Shown here one piece after another: positions 1 to 8,699 of a stretch of DNA of 13,469 nt. Source of the DNA: RBG-16-66-20 sp035517595 (GTDB lineage: Bacteria > Pseudomonadota > Gammaproteobacteria > Burkholderiales > SG8-39); NCBI GenBank assembly GCA_035517595.1, contig DATIYN010000250.1, positions 1 to 13,469 of the forward strand, read 5' to 3'. Below the pieces are notes generated by a model. The model made no database searches. It was not told the DNA's origin and saw only the letters and a list, made by a program, of their open reading frames with translations. The position numbers and the translations under genes are program-made. Numbering within the stretch: the first letter of the stretch is position 1; each line of letters starts with the position of its first letter.

Positions 1-2295
1 CAGCTCGGGGCCGGACAGCTCGCCTCGCGTGAATGCGATGCCGATGCTGGTCGTCACGCGCAGCAGCCTGGACTCGATCGTGAAGTCCTCGCGCGCGGCT
101 TCGACGACGGTGGTCGCGACCGCATCCGCGTCCTTGGGCTCGCGCAGGTCCTCGACGAGGACGACGAACTCGTCCCCGCTCATCCTCGCGACCGTGTCGC
201 CGGTCCGCACCGTGCGCCGCAGGCGCTCGCCGAACTGCCTCAGCAGCGCGTCGCCGGCGGCGTGCCCCATGCTGTCGTTGATCGACTTGAACCCGTCGAG
301 GTCGAGGTAGAAGAGCGCGAGGAGCTGGCGGCTGCGGCGGCTTCGCGCGAGGACCTGGTCGAGACGGTCCATCAGCAGGTTGCGGTTGGGCAGCCCGGTG
401 AGCGCGTCGTACCACGCCGCGCGCTCGAGCTCCATACGGCTCCGCGCGAGCTCATGCTCGGCGCGCTTGCGCTCGGTGACGTCGGCGGTGGTGCCCACCA
501 TCCGGGTCGCATACCCCGTGGGATCGCGCGCGGTCACCTGCCCGTGAGTCTGGACCCAGATCCAGCCGCCGTCGCGGGCGCTCACGCGGTGCTCCGCGCG
601 GTAGTGCGAAGTAGCGCCCTTCAGCGCGGCGCGGAGCAACCCCTGGATGAGGGGCCTGTCCTCCGGATGCGTGATCTGCTCGAGCGCGGAGAACGTGGTG
701 CGGGTCAGCTCGGGCTTGCCGCCCAGTATCACGGACCACCGTTCGCTCAGGAAGATCTCGCCGGTCCTGACGTTCCAGTCGAACAGTGCGAGCTCCGAGC
801 CTTCCAGGGCTAGGCTGAGCTGTTGCTCGCTTTCACGGAGCTGCTCCTCGGATTTCTTGAGCGCGCTGACGTCGCTTGCGAGCACGTAGAAGCCCGCGAC
901 GCTCCCGTCGGCGCGGCGGTCGGGCACGTAGCGCGTGTGGACGTAGCGCCGGAAGCCGGAAGGCGCGGGGTCGAGCTCGAAGTTCGCTTCCCTGCCCGCG
1001 AGCGCCTCGCGGATGTGCGGCTCGCGCACCGCGTACGCCGCCTCGCCCAGGACCTCGCGCATGCTTCGTCCCAGCATGTCCTCCGGTTTCCTCCCGAACC
1101 AGTCGAAATAGGTGGCGTTGGCGTAGCGGTAGCGGAGGCTCGAGTCGACGTAGCCGATCAGGGCGGGCGTATTGTCGGTGATCATGCGCAGGCGATGCTC
1201 GCTCTCCCTCAGAGACGCCTCCGCCTCGGTGCGTTCCCGGATGAGATTGTTGAAGTCCGCGGCGAGTTCGCCGATTTCGTCGCGGCCGCGGACCGGCACT
1301 TCGGCGGCCGCGCCCGGATCGCCACGCGCGCGGCGGATGGCGTCGTGCAGTCCCAGGAGCGGCGCGAGCAGGTACTGCGTGCCCAGCCACACCAGGGGCG
1401 CGATCAGCAGCGCGAGGAGCACGCCGATGCGGGCGATGTCCTTTTGCGTGGCGACCACGGGGGCGAACGCCTCCTCGACGGGGAGCGCGGCGACCAGCAC
1501 CCAGGGAACGGTCTCGAGCGGCGAATAGCTGAACAGCGCGTGCAGCCCGCGGCTGTTGATCGCTTCTTCCCACCCTTCCTCTCCCGCCACGGCGCGATCG
1601 AAGTAGGGAGACACCCCCGGCGCCGGTCCGGGCTGCATGATGCGCTCGGCGTCGCGCGAGATGATGATGGTGCGGTCGCGGCCGAGGAGCGCGAACGACC
1701 CCGTATTGCCCACCCTCGCAGTGCCGAGCTTGCCGAGGAAATTGGGCCTCAGCAGGTTCAGCGAGCCTCCCAGGATGGCCGCCACCTCTCCCCGGCCGTC
1801 CAGTATGGGCGCAGTCAGGAGGACGAACGGCCGCTGCGTATTTCTTCCGAGGAAGGGCTGCGAGATGTAGGGCTTGCGCTCGCTCATCACCTTCCTGAAG
1901 AACTCGCGATCGCCGACGCTGGCGCCCTCGAGCCCCGTTCCGCGGAAATCGACGAGGGTCGTGCCGCCGGGGGAAAAGACTACGAGATTGTCGAAGAGCA
2001 CCTGCAGGGCAGTACGGAATTCGAGATTCTTTCTGAGCCGGGCGGCGCTGCGGGCGACGTCGGGCGGAATCATCTTCGACGCCCCGATCAGGACCGCGTG
2101 CGCGGAGCCGAGCTTCTCGTCGATGTCGTCGGCCATCCTGGCCACGAGGGTAAGCTGCTGGTTCCCGAGGACTGCGCTGAAGTCCGACTTCACCCGGACC
2201 ATCTCGATCGCGGAGACGAGCACGAGCAGCGCCACCACGCCGGTCGTGACGATCAACGTGACCCGGGTCTTGATGCTCTTAAGGCTCGCAAGCAC
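1..2295 (-). CDS. Membrane sensor diguanylate cyclase (Cache-HAMP-PAS-PAS-GGDEF), C-terminus cut by window edge
   Basis: Predicted to make c-di-GMP from two GTP at the inner membrane in response to a periplasmic or cytoplasmic signal. The frame stays open from a GTG at 2295 to base 1, giving 765 residues without a stop. Visible order: transmembrane helix about 12-32; periplasmic Cache-like domain about 34-280; second helix about 288-312; HAMP-like linker to about 360; PAS about 366-480; second PAS about 495-605; GGDEF domain from about 620 (DALTGLPN near 629). The active-site motif is SGDEF (706-710) instead of GGDEF. An RTGD inhibitory-site motif (697-700) sits five residues before it, as in feedback-inhibited cyclases. 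An EAL domain could follow beyond the edge. The GTG start has GAGG a few bases upstream and begins 6 bp after the benzoate-CoA ligase stop, so co-transcription is likely. The ligand is unknown; an aromatic acid is only a guess from context. Confidence 0.9.
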   Translation of the reverse strand, partial: MLASLKSIKTRVTLIVTTGVVALLVLVSAIEMVRVKSDFSAVLGNQQLTLVARMADDIDEKLGSAHAVLIGASKMIPPDVARSAARLRKNLEFRTALQVLFDNLVVFSPGGTTLVDFRGTGLEGASVGDREFFRKVMSERKPYISQPFLGRNTQRPFVLLTAPILDGRGEVAAILGGSLNLLRPNFLGKLGTARVGNTGSFALLGRDRTIIISRDAERIMQPGPAPGVSPYFDRAVAGEEGWEEAINSRGLHALFSYSPLETVPWVLVAALPVEEAFAPVVATQKDIARIGVLLALLIAPLVWLGTQYLLAPLLGLHDAIRRARGDPGAAAEVPVRGRDEIGELAADFNNLIRERTEAEASLRESEHRLRMITDNTPALIGYVDSSLRYRYANATYFDWFGRKPEDMLGRSMREVLGEAAYAVREPHIREALAGREANFELDPAPSGFRRYVHTRYVPDRRADGSVAGFYVLASDVSALKKSEEQLRESEQQLSLALEGSELALFDWNVRTGEIFLSERWSVILGGKPELTRTTFSALEQITHPEDRPLIQGLLRAALKGATSHYRAEHRVSARDGGWIWVQTHGQVTARDPTGYATRMVGTTADVTERKRAEHELARSRMELERAAWYDALTGLPNRNLLMDRLDQVLARSRRSRQLLALFYLDLDGFKSINDSMGHAAGDALLRQFGERLRRTVRTGDTVARMSGDEFVVLVEDLREPKDADAVATTVVEAAREDFTIESRLLRVTTSIGIAFTRGELSGPEL

Positions 2296-2301
2296 GCCGC
2301 C

Positions 2302-3912
2302 TCACGCGCGCAGCTTGAATCTCTGTATCTTCCCTGTCGCCGTCTTCGGCAGCTCGGGGAGGAATTCTATCCAGCGGGGATACTTGTAGGGCGCGAGGCG
2401 GTCCTTCACGTGCTGCTGCAGCGCGGCCTTCAGGGCGTCGCTGCCGGAGGCGCCTGGCTTGAGCACGACGAAGGCCTTGGGCTTGACGAGCTTATTCTCG
2501 TCCTCGGCGCCGACCACCGCCGCCTCGAGGACCGCCTCGTGTCCGACGAGCGCCGCCTCGACCTCCGCGGGCGACACGTAGATTCCGGACACCTTCAGCA
2601 TGTCGTCCGAGCGCCCGCCGTAGACGTAGTAGCCGTCCTTGTCCTGGGTGTATTTATCGCCGCTGCGCGTCCATCCCCCGTGGAAGGTGCCGCGGCTCTT
2701 CTCGCGGTTGTTCCAGTAATAGGCGGCGCTGGTGGGCCCGCTGATCTGCAGCTCGCCCATCTCGCCGGGCTTCACCGGCTCGCCCTGCTCGTCGACCAGC
2801 CGCAGCTCGTATCCCGGAACGGGCTTGCCGGTCGTGCCGTAGCGCAGATCGTCGGGCCGGTTGGAGAGGAAGATGTGGAGCATCTCGGTCGACCCGATCC
2901 CGTCCAGTATCTCGACGCCCGTCCTTTCCTTCCAGGTCTTGGAGATCTGCGGCGGCAGGGCCTCGCCCGCGGAGACGCACAGCCGCAGCGCCAGCTGCTC
3001 CCTTCCGGGAAACTCGGGGCTCGCCAGCATCGCGGCATAGAGCGTGGGAACGCCGAAGAAAATCGTCGGCTTCCTTTCCTTGAGGCGCTTGAACACGGAC
3101 GCCGGCGTGGGCCGCTCGGCCATCAGCACGGAGGTCGCCCCGGCGGCGAGAGTGAAGGTCAGCGCGTTGCCCAGGCCGTAGGCGAAAAAGAGCTTCGCCG
3201 CCGAGAACACCACGTCGCTCTCCTTGTAGCCGAGAACGCCTCGCGCGTACAGCTCGGCGGTCAGGATCATGCTCGAATGCACGTGGACCGTGCCCTTTGG
3301 CATTCCGGTGGAGCCCGACGAATAGAGCCAGAAGCAGGCGTCGTCGCAGTTCGTCGGCGCCGGCGCGAGCTCGGGAGATCCCTTCGCCAGCACGTCCTTG
3401 AACGAGGTGTGTCCCGCCGCACCGCCCGACACGATGACGTGCTGCAGGAACGGCAGCTTGCCGATCAGCGGCGCGAACTGCGGCAGCAGCGCCTCCGATA
3501 CGACGAGCGCCTTCGCCCGGCTGTCGGAGAGCATGTACTCGTAGTCCTTCGGCGTGAGCAGCGTGTTGACGGCGATCGGCACGATGCCCGCCTTGATCGC
3601 CCCGAGGAATGCCGTCGGGAAGTCGACCGTGTCCGTCAGCGCGAGCAGCACGCGCTGCTCCATGTCCAGGCCGAGCGCGCGCAGCCCGGACCCGAAGCGG
3701 TTGACGCGCTCGGCGAGCTGGGAGAAGGTGCATTGGCCCGCGTCGTCGACATACGCGACCCGCGCGGCGCGACCCGCCGCGAGGTTGCGCTCGATAAGGT
3801 CGTACGCGGCGTTGTAATCGCGGGGAATCCTGACGCTCGGCGGGCTCACCGAATGATCGGCGCTGCTGCGGGACGGCACGGCCCCTCCTCTGTACGCGCT
3901 CTCGTCTGGCAT
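2302..3912 (-). CDS. bclA: Benzoate-CoA ligase (AMP-forming)
   Basis: Cytoplasmic ATP-dependent ligase that converts benzoate and CoA to benzoyl-CoA, the entry step of both the box and anaerobic benzoyl-CoA routes. The protein has 536 residues, usual for the family. The phosphate-binding loop YSSGSTGMPKG starts at residue 197. Further family motifs are AKLFFAYGLGN, GIGSTEMLHIFLSN and a hinge region GRSDDMLKVSG. The C-terminal PKTATGKIQRFK carries the adenylation lysine at about 528. AKLFFAYGLGN and STEMLHIFLSN match known benzoate-CoA ligases as I remember them, so benzoate or a close analogue is the likely substrate. I chose the ATG at 3912 because GGAG lies 6 nt upstream; a TTG at 3939 would add nine residues without comparable support. 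It follows the gamma-glutamyltransferase gene by 37 bp and precedes the sensor cyclase by 6 bp. A paralogue lies at the right edge of the window. Confidence 0.93.
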   Translation of the reverse strand: MPDESAYRGGAVPSRSSADHSVSPPSVRIPRDYNAAYDLIERNLAAGRAARVAYVDDAGQCTFSQLAERVNRFGSGLRALGLDMEQRVLLALTDTVDFPTAFLGAIKAGIVPIAVNTLLTPKDYEYMLSDSRAKALVVSEALLPQFAPLIGKLPFLQHVIVSGGAAGHTSFKDVLAKGSPELAPAPTNCDDACFWLYSSGSTGMPKGTVHVHSSMILTAELYARGVLGYKESDVVFSAAKLFFAYGLGNALTFTLAAGATSVLMAERPTPASVFKRLKERKPTIFFGVPTLYAAMLASPEFPGREQLALRLCVSAGEALPPQISKTWKERTGVEILDGIGSTEMLHIFLSNRPDDLRYGTTGKPVPGYELRLVDEQGEPVKPGEMGELQISGPTSAAYYWNNREKSRGTFHGGWTRSGDKYTQDKDGYYVYGGRSDDMLKVSGIYVSPAEVEAALVGHEAVLEAAVVGAEDENKLVKPKAFVVLKPGASGSDALKAALQQHVKDRLAPYKYPRWIEFLPELPKTATGKIQRFKLRA

Positions 3913-3949
3913 TGTTCGCTCCCGCGCACAGAGCGTCAAGACGACCGGA

Positions 3950-5584
3950 CTAGAAGCCGACGGCCGCGCCGTCGCTCCTGGGGTCGGCGCCTCCGACGCG
4001 GGCGCCGGACGCCGGGTCCAGCGTGATGCCGTGCGCGTGGCCGGCGAGCTCGCACCAGGCGGGCCAGCGGTTCACTGCATGGCCGCGGCGCTCGAGCTCC
4101 CTGAACGTCGCCTCGGGGAAGCGCCCTTCCATGTTGAGCAGGTCGCGCGGGTCGCCGATGTTGAACCGCCCCGACAGCCAGCGCGGCGTCTCCAGCGCCT
4201 GCTGCACGTCCAGGCCGAAATCGATCATGCCGACGTAGCTCTGCAGATGGATCTGCGGCTGGCCGTCGGCGCCCATGCAGCCGAGCACGTGCCGCAGGCG
4301 GCCCCCGGCGAGCGCCATGGACGCGATCAGGGTATGCATTGGGCGCTTGCCTGGCTCGAGGTGGTTGGGGTGCTGCGGGTCGAGCGAGAAGTACGCCGAG
4401 CGGTTCTGCAGCACGATCCCGGTGTCGCCCGCGACCACGCCCGAGCCGAACGTGAAGTACAGGCTCTGGATCAGGGCGGCGCCGTTGCCCTCGGCGTCGA
4501 CCGCGGCGACGAAGACGGTGTCTCCCGCAAGCGTGCCGTACGAGGGAATCCTGTCCCAGGGGAGCGTGCGATCGGCGCGCATCAGCTTCCTGCGCTCCGC
4601 CGCGTAGCGCTTGGAGATCAGCGTGCCGACGGGCACGGGCTGGAACTCGGGGTCGGCGAGGAGGCGGTCGCGGTCGTTGTACGCGATCTGCTTCGCCTGG
4701 ACGAGTAGGTGCACGAGATCGGGGCCAAGCGGATCCATGCTCCCGATCCGGGAGCTCTCGACCAGGTTCAGCATCTCGATCACGGTGAAGCCCTGCGTGG
4801 GCGGCGGAGTCTCGAGGATCTCCAGGCCGCGATAGGTGCCCGAAAGCGGCTCGCCCCAGGCCGCGCGCTGGGCGCCCAGGTCGGCTTCGTCGAAGAAGCC
4901 GCTGCCCGCGCGCGAGAACGACGCGAGCGCGCGCGCCGTCTCGCCTTCGTAGAAGCCCTCGCGGCCGCCCTGCGCGATCCGCTCCAGCACCCTCGCCAGG
5001 CCGCCGTTTCTGAGCCTGTCGCCGGCGCGCGGCGCGGCGCCTCCGGGGGCGAAGATCGCGAGGGCCCCCGCGTCGAGCGACCCGTCCGAGGCGTGCAGCT
5101 CGATCGCGCGCGCGAGCCGGCCCGTCACCGGGAAGCCCTCGCGCGCGTAGCCGATCGCAGATTCGAGGTCGCGCGCGAGCGGCAGCCTGCCGTACTCGTC
5201 GTGCGCGGCGCACCAGCTCGCCACGGCGCCCGGCGTCGTCAGCGTCGCCGGTATGAAGCCGCGCAGGGGAACCTCGCTCATGCCGCGCGCGCGGAACCAG
5301 TCGATCTCCGCGGTCCGCGCCGCGCGTCCGCCGCCGTTCAGGTAGCGCACTCGCCGCCCGCGCGCGTCGTAGACGAGCCAGAACGCGTCGCCGCCGACGC
5401 TGGTCATGTGCGGGTAGAGCACCGAGAGAGCGGCGCCCGCGGCGATCGCCGCGTCGACCGCAGAGCCGCCGGCGCGCAGCGCGTCCGCGCCGGCCGCGGA
5501 AGCGAGCGAGTGCGGCGAGACGACCATGCCGCTCGGCGCCATGACTGCGGGCCTTCCAGTGGTGATCGGAAACACGCGATGCAT
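3950..5584 (-). CDS. Gamma-glutamyltransferase-family protein, cytoplasmic YwrD-like type
   Basis: Member of the N-terminal-nucleophile hydrolases that cleave or transfer gamma-glutamyl groups, for example from glutathione. The 544 residues start with a short leader and then the family's opening motif (VVSPHSLASAAG, then GGSAVDAAIAAG). The expected autocleavage site is GDT|VFVAAVD-like, with the nucleophilic Thr at about 356, aligned to TTHYSVVD of classical enzymes. It is followed by FTFGSGVVAGDTGIVLQNR. In place of the classical SSMTPT stretch it has PMHTLIASM, and it has MGADGQPQIHLQ further on, which places it in the YwrD-like subgroup. I see no signal peptide, so it probably stays in the cytoplasm, unlike periplasmic Ggt. 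The ATG at 5584 keeps the conserved RPAVMAP segment but has a weak ribosome site; the ATG at 5542 has GGAAGG upstream and is the alternative. It is the first gene of the left minus-strand block. Its substrate and its link to aromatic catabolism are unknown. Confidence 0.88.
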   Translation of the reverse strand: MHRVFPITTGRPAVMAPSGMVVSPHSLASAAGADALRAGGSAVDAAIAAGAALSVLYPHMTSVGGDAFWLVYDARGRRVRYLNGGGRAARTAEIDWFRARGMSEVPLRGFIPATLTTPGAVASWCAAHDEYGRLPLARDLESAIGYAREGFPVTGRLARAIELHASDGSLDAGALAIFAPGGAAPRAGDRLRNGGLARVLERIAQGGREGFYEGETARALASFSRAGSGFFDEADLGAQRAAWGEPLSGTYRGLEILETPPPTQGFTVIEMLNLVESSRIGSMDPLGPDLVHLLVQAKQIAYNDRDRLLADPEFQPVPVGTLISKRYAAERRKLMRADRTLPWDRIPSYGTLAGDTVFVAAVDAEGNGAALIQSLYFTFGSGVVAGDTGIVLQNRSAYFSLDPQHPNHLEPGKRPMHTLIASMALAGGRLRHVLGCMGADGQPQIHLQSYVGMIDFGLDVQQALETPRWLSGRFNIGDPRDLLNMEGRFPEATFRELERRGHAVNRWPAWCELAGHAHGITLDPASGARVGGADPRSDGAAVGF

Positions 5585-5651
5585 TTTAGTGCATGTCCCG
5601 CTCGCACCCGCTTCGGCTATCCTAGCGGCGGACCACGAAGCCGGAGCGCGA
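5585..5651. promoter_or_regulatory. Divergent promoter region between the gamma-glutamyltransferase and aldehyde dehydrogenase genes
   Basis: This 67-bp gap must hold start signals for both divergent genes unless either is read from further away. It contains a small perfect inverted repeat, GCTA-TCC-TAGC, at 5616-5626. The repeat includes a -10-like TATCCT on the plus strand (5618-5623) and an overlapping TAGGAT on the minus strand (5624-5619). I see no convincing -35 box at the proper distance for either. The aldehyde dehydrogenase has GGAG 5 nt before its ATG. Promoter placement is inference. Confidence 0.35.
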
Positions 5652-7192
<1,541 letters not shown>

Positions 7193-7196
<4 letters not shown>

Positions 7197-7663
7197 CGGC
7201 CGGCGGTGAACTCGATCGCGCCCTGCGGCAGCAGGTACAGGACGATGGCCTTGCCGCCGCTCACCGTCGGGCTGTGCGCGCTGTCCGGGCCGTAGACCAT
7301 CCAGCCGGAGCCGCGCCCGTCGAATTTCGCGCCGGGATCGAGCGGCATGATCATGTCGATCTCGCCGTTGGGATGGCGATGGCGTGGACCCACGACGTCG
7401 TACATCTCGACCACGTCCACGCTGAAGCCGTGCGTCTCCGCGCCCGGCTTGATGACGCGGCCGAACCTGATCCCGCCCGCCTCGCGATTGCACATCCACC
7501 CGGCCGCGATCGCGTCGCGGCAGGCCCGGAATACGCCCTGAAACGCCGCTCCGCCCGGCGGGTAGCTCTTGTTCAGGTCGGCCTCGAGCTGCCCGTCGAG
7601 CGCCCTGCCCCGGACGAAGTCGGCGAACGGCATGACCAGCGCGCGGAACTGCTCGGGCGTCAT
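7193..7663 (-). CDS. DUF4863-family cupin-like protein (4-hydroxylaminobenzoate lyase-like)
   Basis: Small 156-residue soluble protein. From memory its sequence matches the DUF4863 family, which includes the 4-hydroxylaminobenzoate lyase PnbB of nitrobenzoate degraders; I could not search to confirm this. Motifs: a Cys-containing WMCNREAGGIRFGRV stretch (about 56-70), HGFSVDVVEM (78-87), then GPRHRHPNGEIDMIMP, where His95, His97 and Glu101 with His130 (DSAHSPTVSGG) look like a cupin metal site. The ATG at 7663 begins 1 nt after the hcrB stop and has GGGAGG 9 nt upstream inside hcrB, so it is very likely the last gene of the tetR-hcrCAB operon. Its role there is open. It might handle a substituted benzoate or a CoA side product. 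No nitroreductase gene is present to support a nitroaromatic role. Family confidence is moderate to good; function is uncertain. Confidence 0.8.
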
Positions 7664-7664
7664 T

Positions 7665-8699
7665 TCAGCTTGCCTCCCTGAGTTCGTGGCGCGCGATGCG
7701 CACGCGCGTCGCGCTCATGTCGTCGCCCCGGATCTCGCGCAGCGCGTAGCCGACGAAGTCCGGCGTGACTTGCTTGCGCCAGTAGATGTCCAGGTCCGCG
7801 TTGTCCATGGGCTTGGCGCGAGAGCCCACCGCCGCGGCGACCTCGGCAATCACATCGTCGCCGAGCTTTCTGCCGACGAGCAGCTCGGCCGCCCTGGGCA
7901 CGAGGAAGGGCCGCGAAGCGACGGCCCCCAATGCGATGCGCGCCTCTTCGACCGTGCCGTCCTTCCCCAGCTTCGCGGCGGCCGCCACACCCAGCACGGG
8001 AAAATCGAACGACCCGCGCCGGCGAAGCTTCCAGTAGCTGCTCTTCCAGCCCGCCGCGTCCGGCAGCCGGATCTCGCTGAGGATCTCGTCCGGACGCCGC
8101 GTGAGGTAGTCGATGCCATCGTTGTTGTAGAGATCTGCGAGCGCCACGTCCCGTTCCCCCTGCGTGGAAACCAGCCTCACGCTGGCGCCCAGGGATATCA
8201 GCGCCGGCGCGCAGTCGGTCGACGACACCGCCACGCAGCGCTTGCTCGCGGTCGCCACCCAGCAAATCTCGCCGTCCTTCTTCAGGCAGAAATCGATCGC
8301 CTTGCGCCATTCGTAGCTCTGGTCGTAGTAGCTGCAGCGCGTGTCGAGGCAGAGATTGCCGCCGAGCGTCGCCATGTTGCGCAGGTGCGGCGTGGCAACC
8401 TGGGCCGCCGCCTGCATGAGCCCGGTATAGTATTCGCGTACCGGCTTGCTGCCCGCCACTTCGGTCAGCGTGACGCCCGCGCCGATCCTCAGTCCGCTGC
8501 CGTTGGCGATGCCCTTCAGCTCCGGCACGTCGCGCAGCGCGACCAGTGTCGCGGGCGTTTGCTGGCGGCGCTTCATGTTGGGCAGAAGATCGGTGCCGCC
8601 CGCGAGCAGCATGGAGCGCGGGCCTTCTCCGGCGAGAATGCGCGCCGCTTCCGCGATCGAACGCGGCGCGCGGTAATCGAACCACGGCAGGCGCATCAT
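7665..8699 (-). CDS. hcrB: 4-hydroxybenzoyl-CoA reductase, beta (FAD and 4Fe-4S) subunit
   Basis: Flavoprotein subunit of the molybdenum enzyme that reductively removes the para-hydroxyl of 4-hydroxybenzoyl-CoA to give benzoyl-CoA. It passes electrons from a low-potential donor such as ferredoxin to the other subunits. The protein has 344 residues of CO-dehydrogenase flavoprotein type. FAD contacts are LLAGGTDLLPNMK (31-43) and TLGGNLC (111-117). The decisive mark is a loop found only in this enzyme type, with Cys122, Cys138, Cys146 and Cys155, which hold an extra 4Fe-4S cluster. These numbers agree with those I recall for Thauera aromatica HcrB. Nearby text includes RCSYYDQSYEWRKAIDF and SKRCVAVSSTDCAP. 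The ATG at 8699 overlaps the hcrA stop as ATGA and has a full AAGGAGGT 9 nt upstream; a second ATG at 8696 is possible. Open frame upstream of it lies inside hcrA and is not used. Confidence 0.95.
   Translation of the reverse strand: MMRLPWFDYRAPRSIAEAARILAGEGPRSMLLAGGTDLLPNMKRRQQTPATLVALRDVPELKGIANGSGLRIGAGVTLTEVAGSKPVREYYTGLMQAAAQVATPHLRNMATLGGNLCLDTRCSYYDQSYEWRKAIDFCLKKDGEICWVATASKRCVAVSSTDCAPALISLGASVRLVSTQGERDVALADLYNNDGIDYLTRRPDEILSEIRLPDAAGWKSSYWKLRRRGSFDFPVLGVAAAAKLGKDGTVEEARIALGAVASRPFLVPRAAELLVGRKLGDDVIAEVAAAVGSRAKPMDNADLDIYWRKQVTPDFVGYALREIRGDDMSATRVRIARHELREAS

Noticed and set aside
3913..3939. TTG start for the benzoate-CoA ligase nine codons upstream
   Set aside because: The ATG at 3912 has GGAG at good spacing and the extra residues are not family-like.
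823..4026. Plus-strand open frame of 1067 codons opposite the cyclase and ligase genes
   Set aside because: Composition is dominated by Arg, Ala, Glu and His repeats typical of antisense frames in high-GC DNA, and the minus strand holds well-recognised proteins across the same span.
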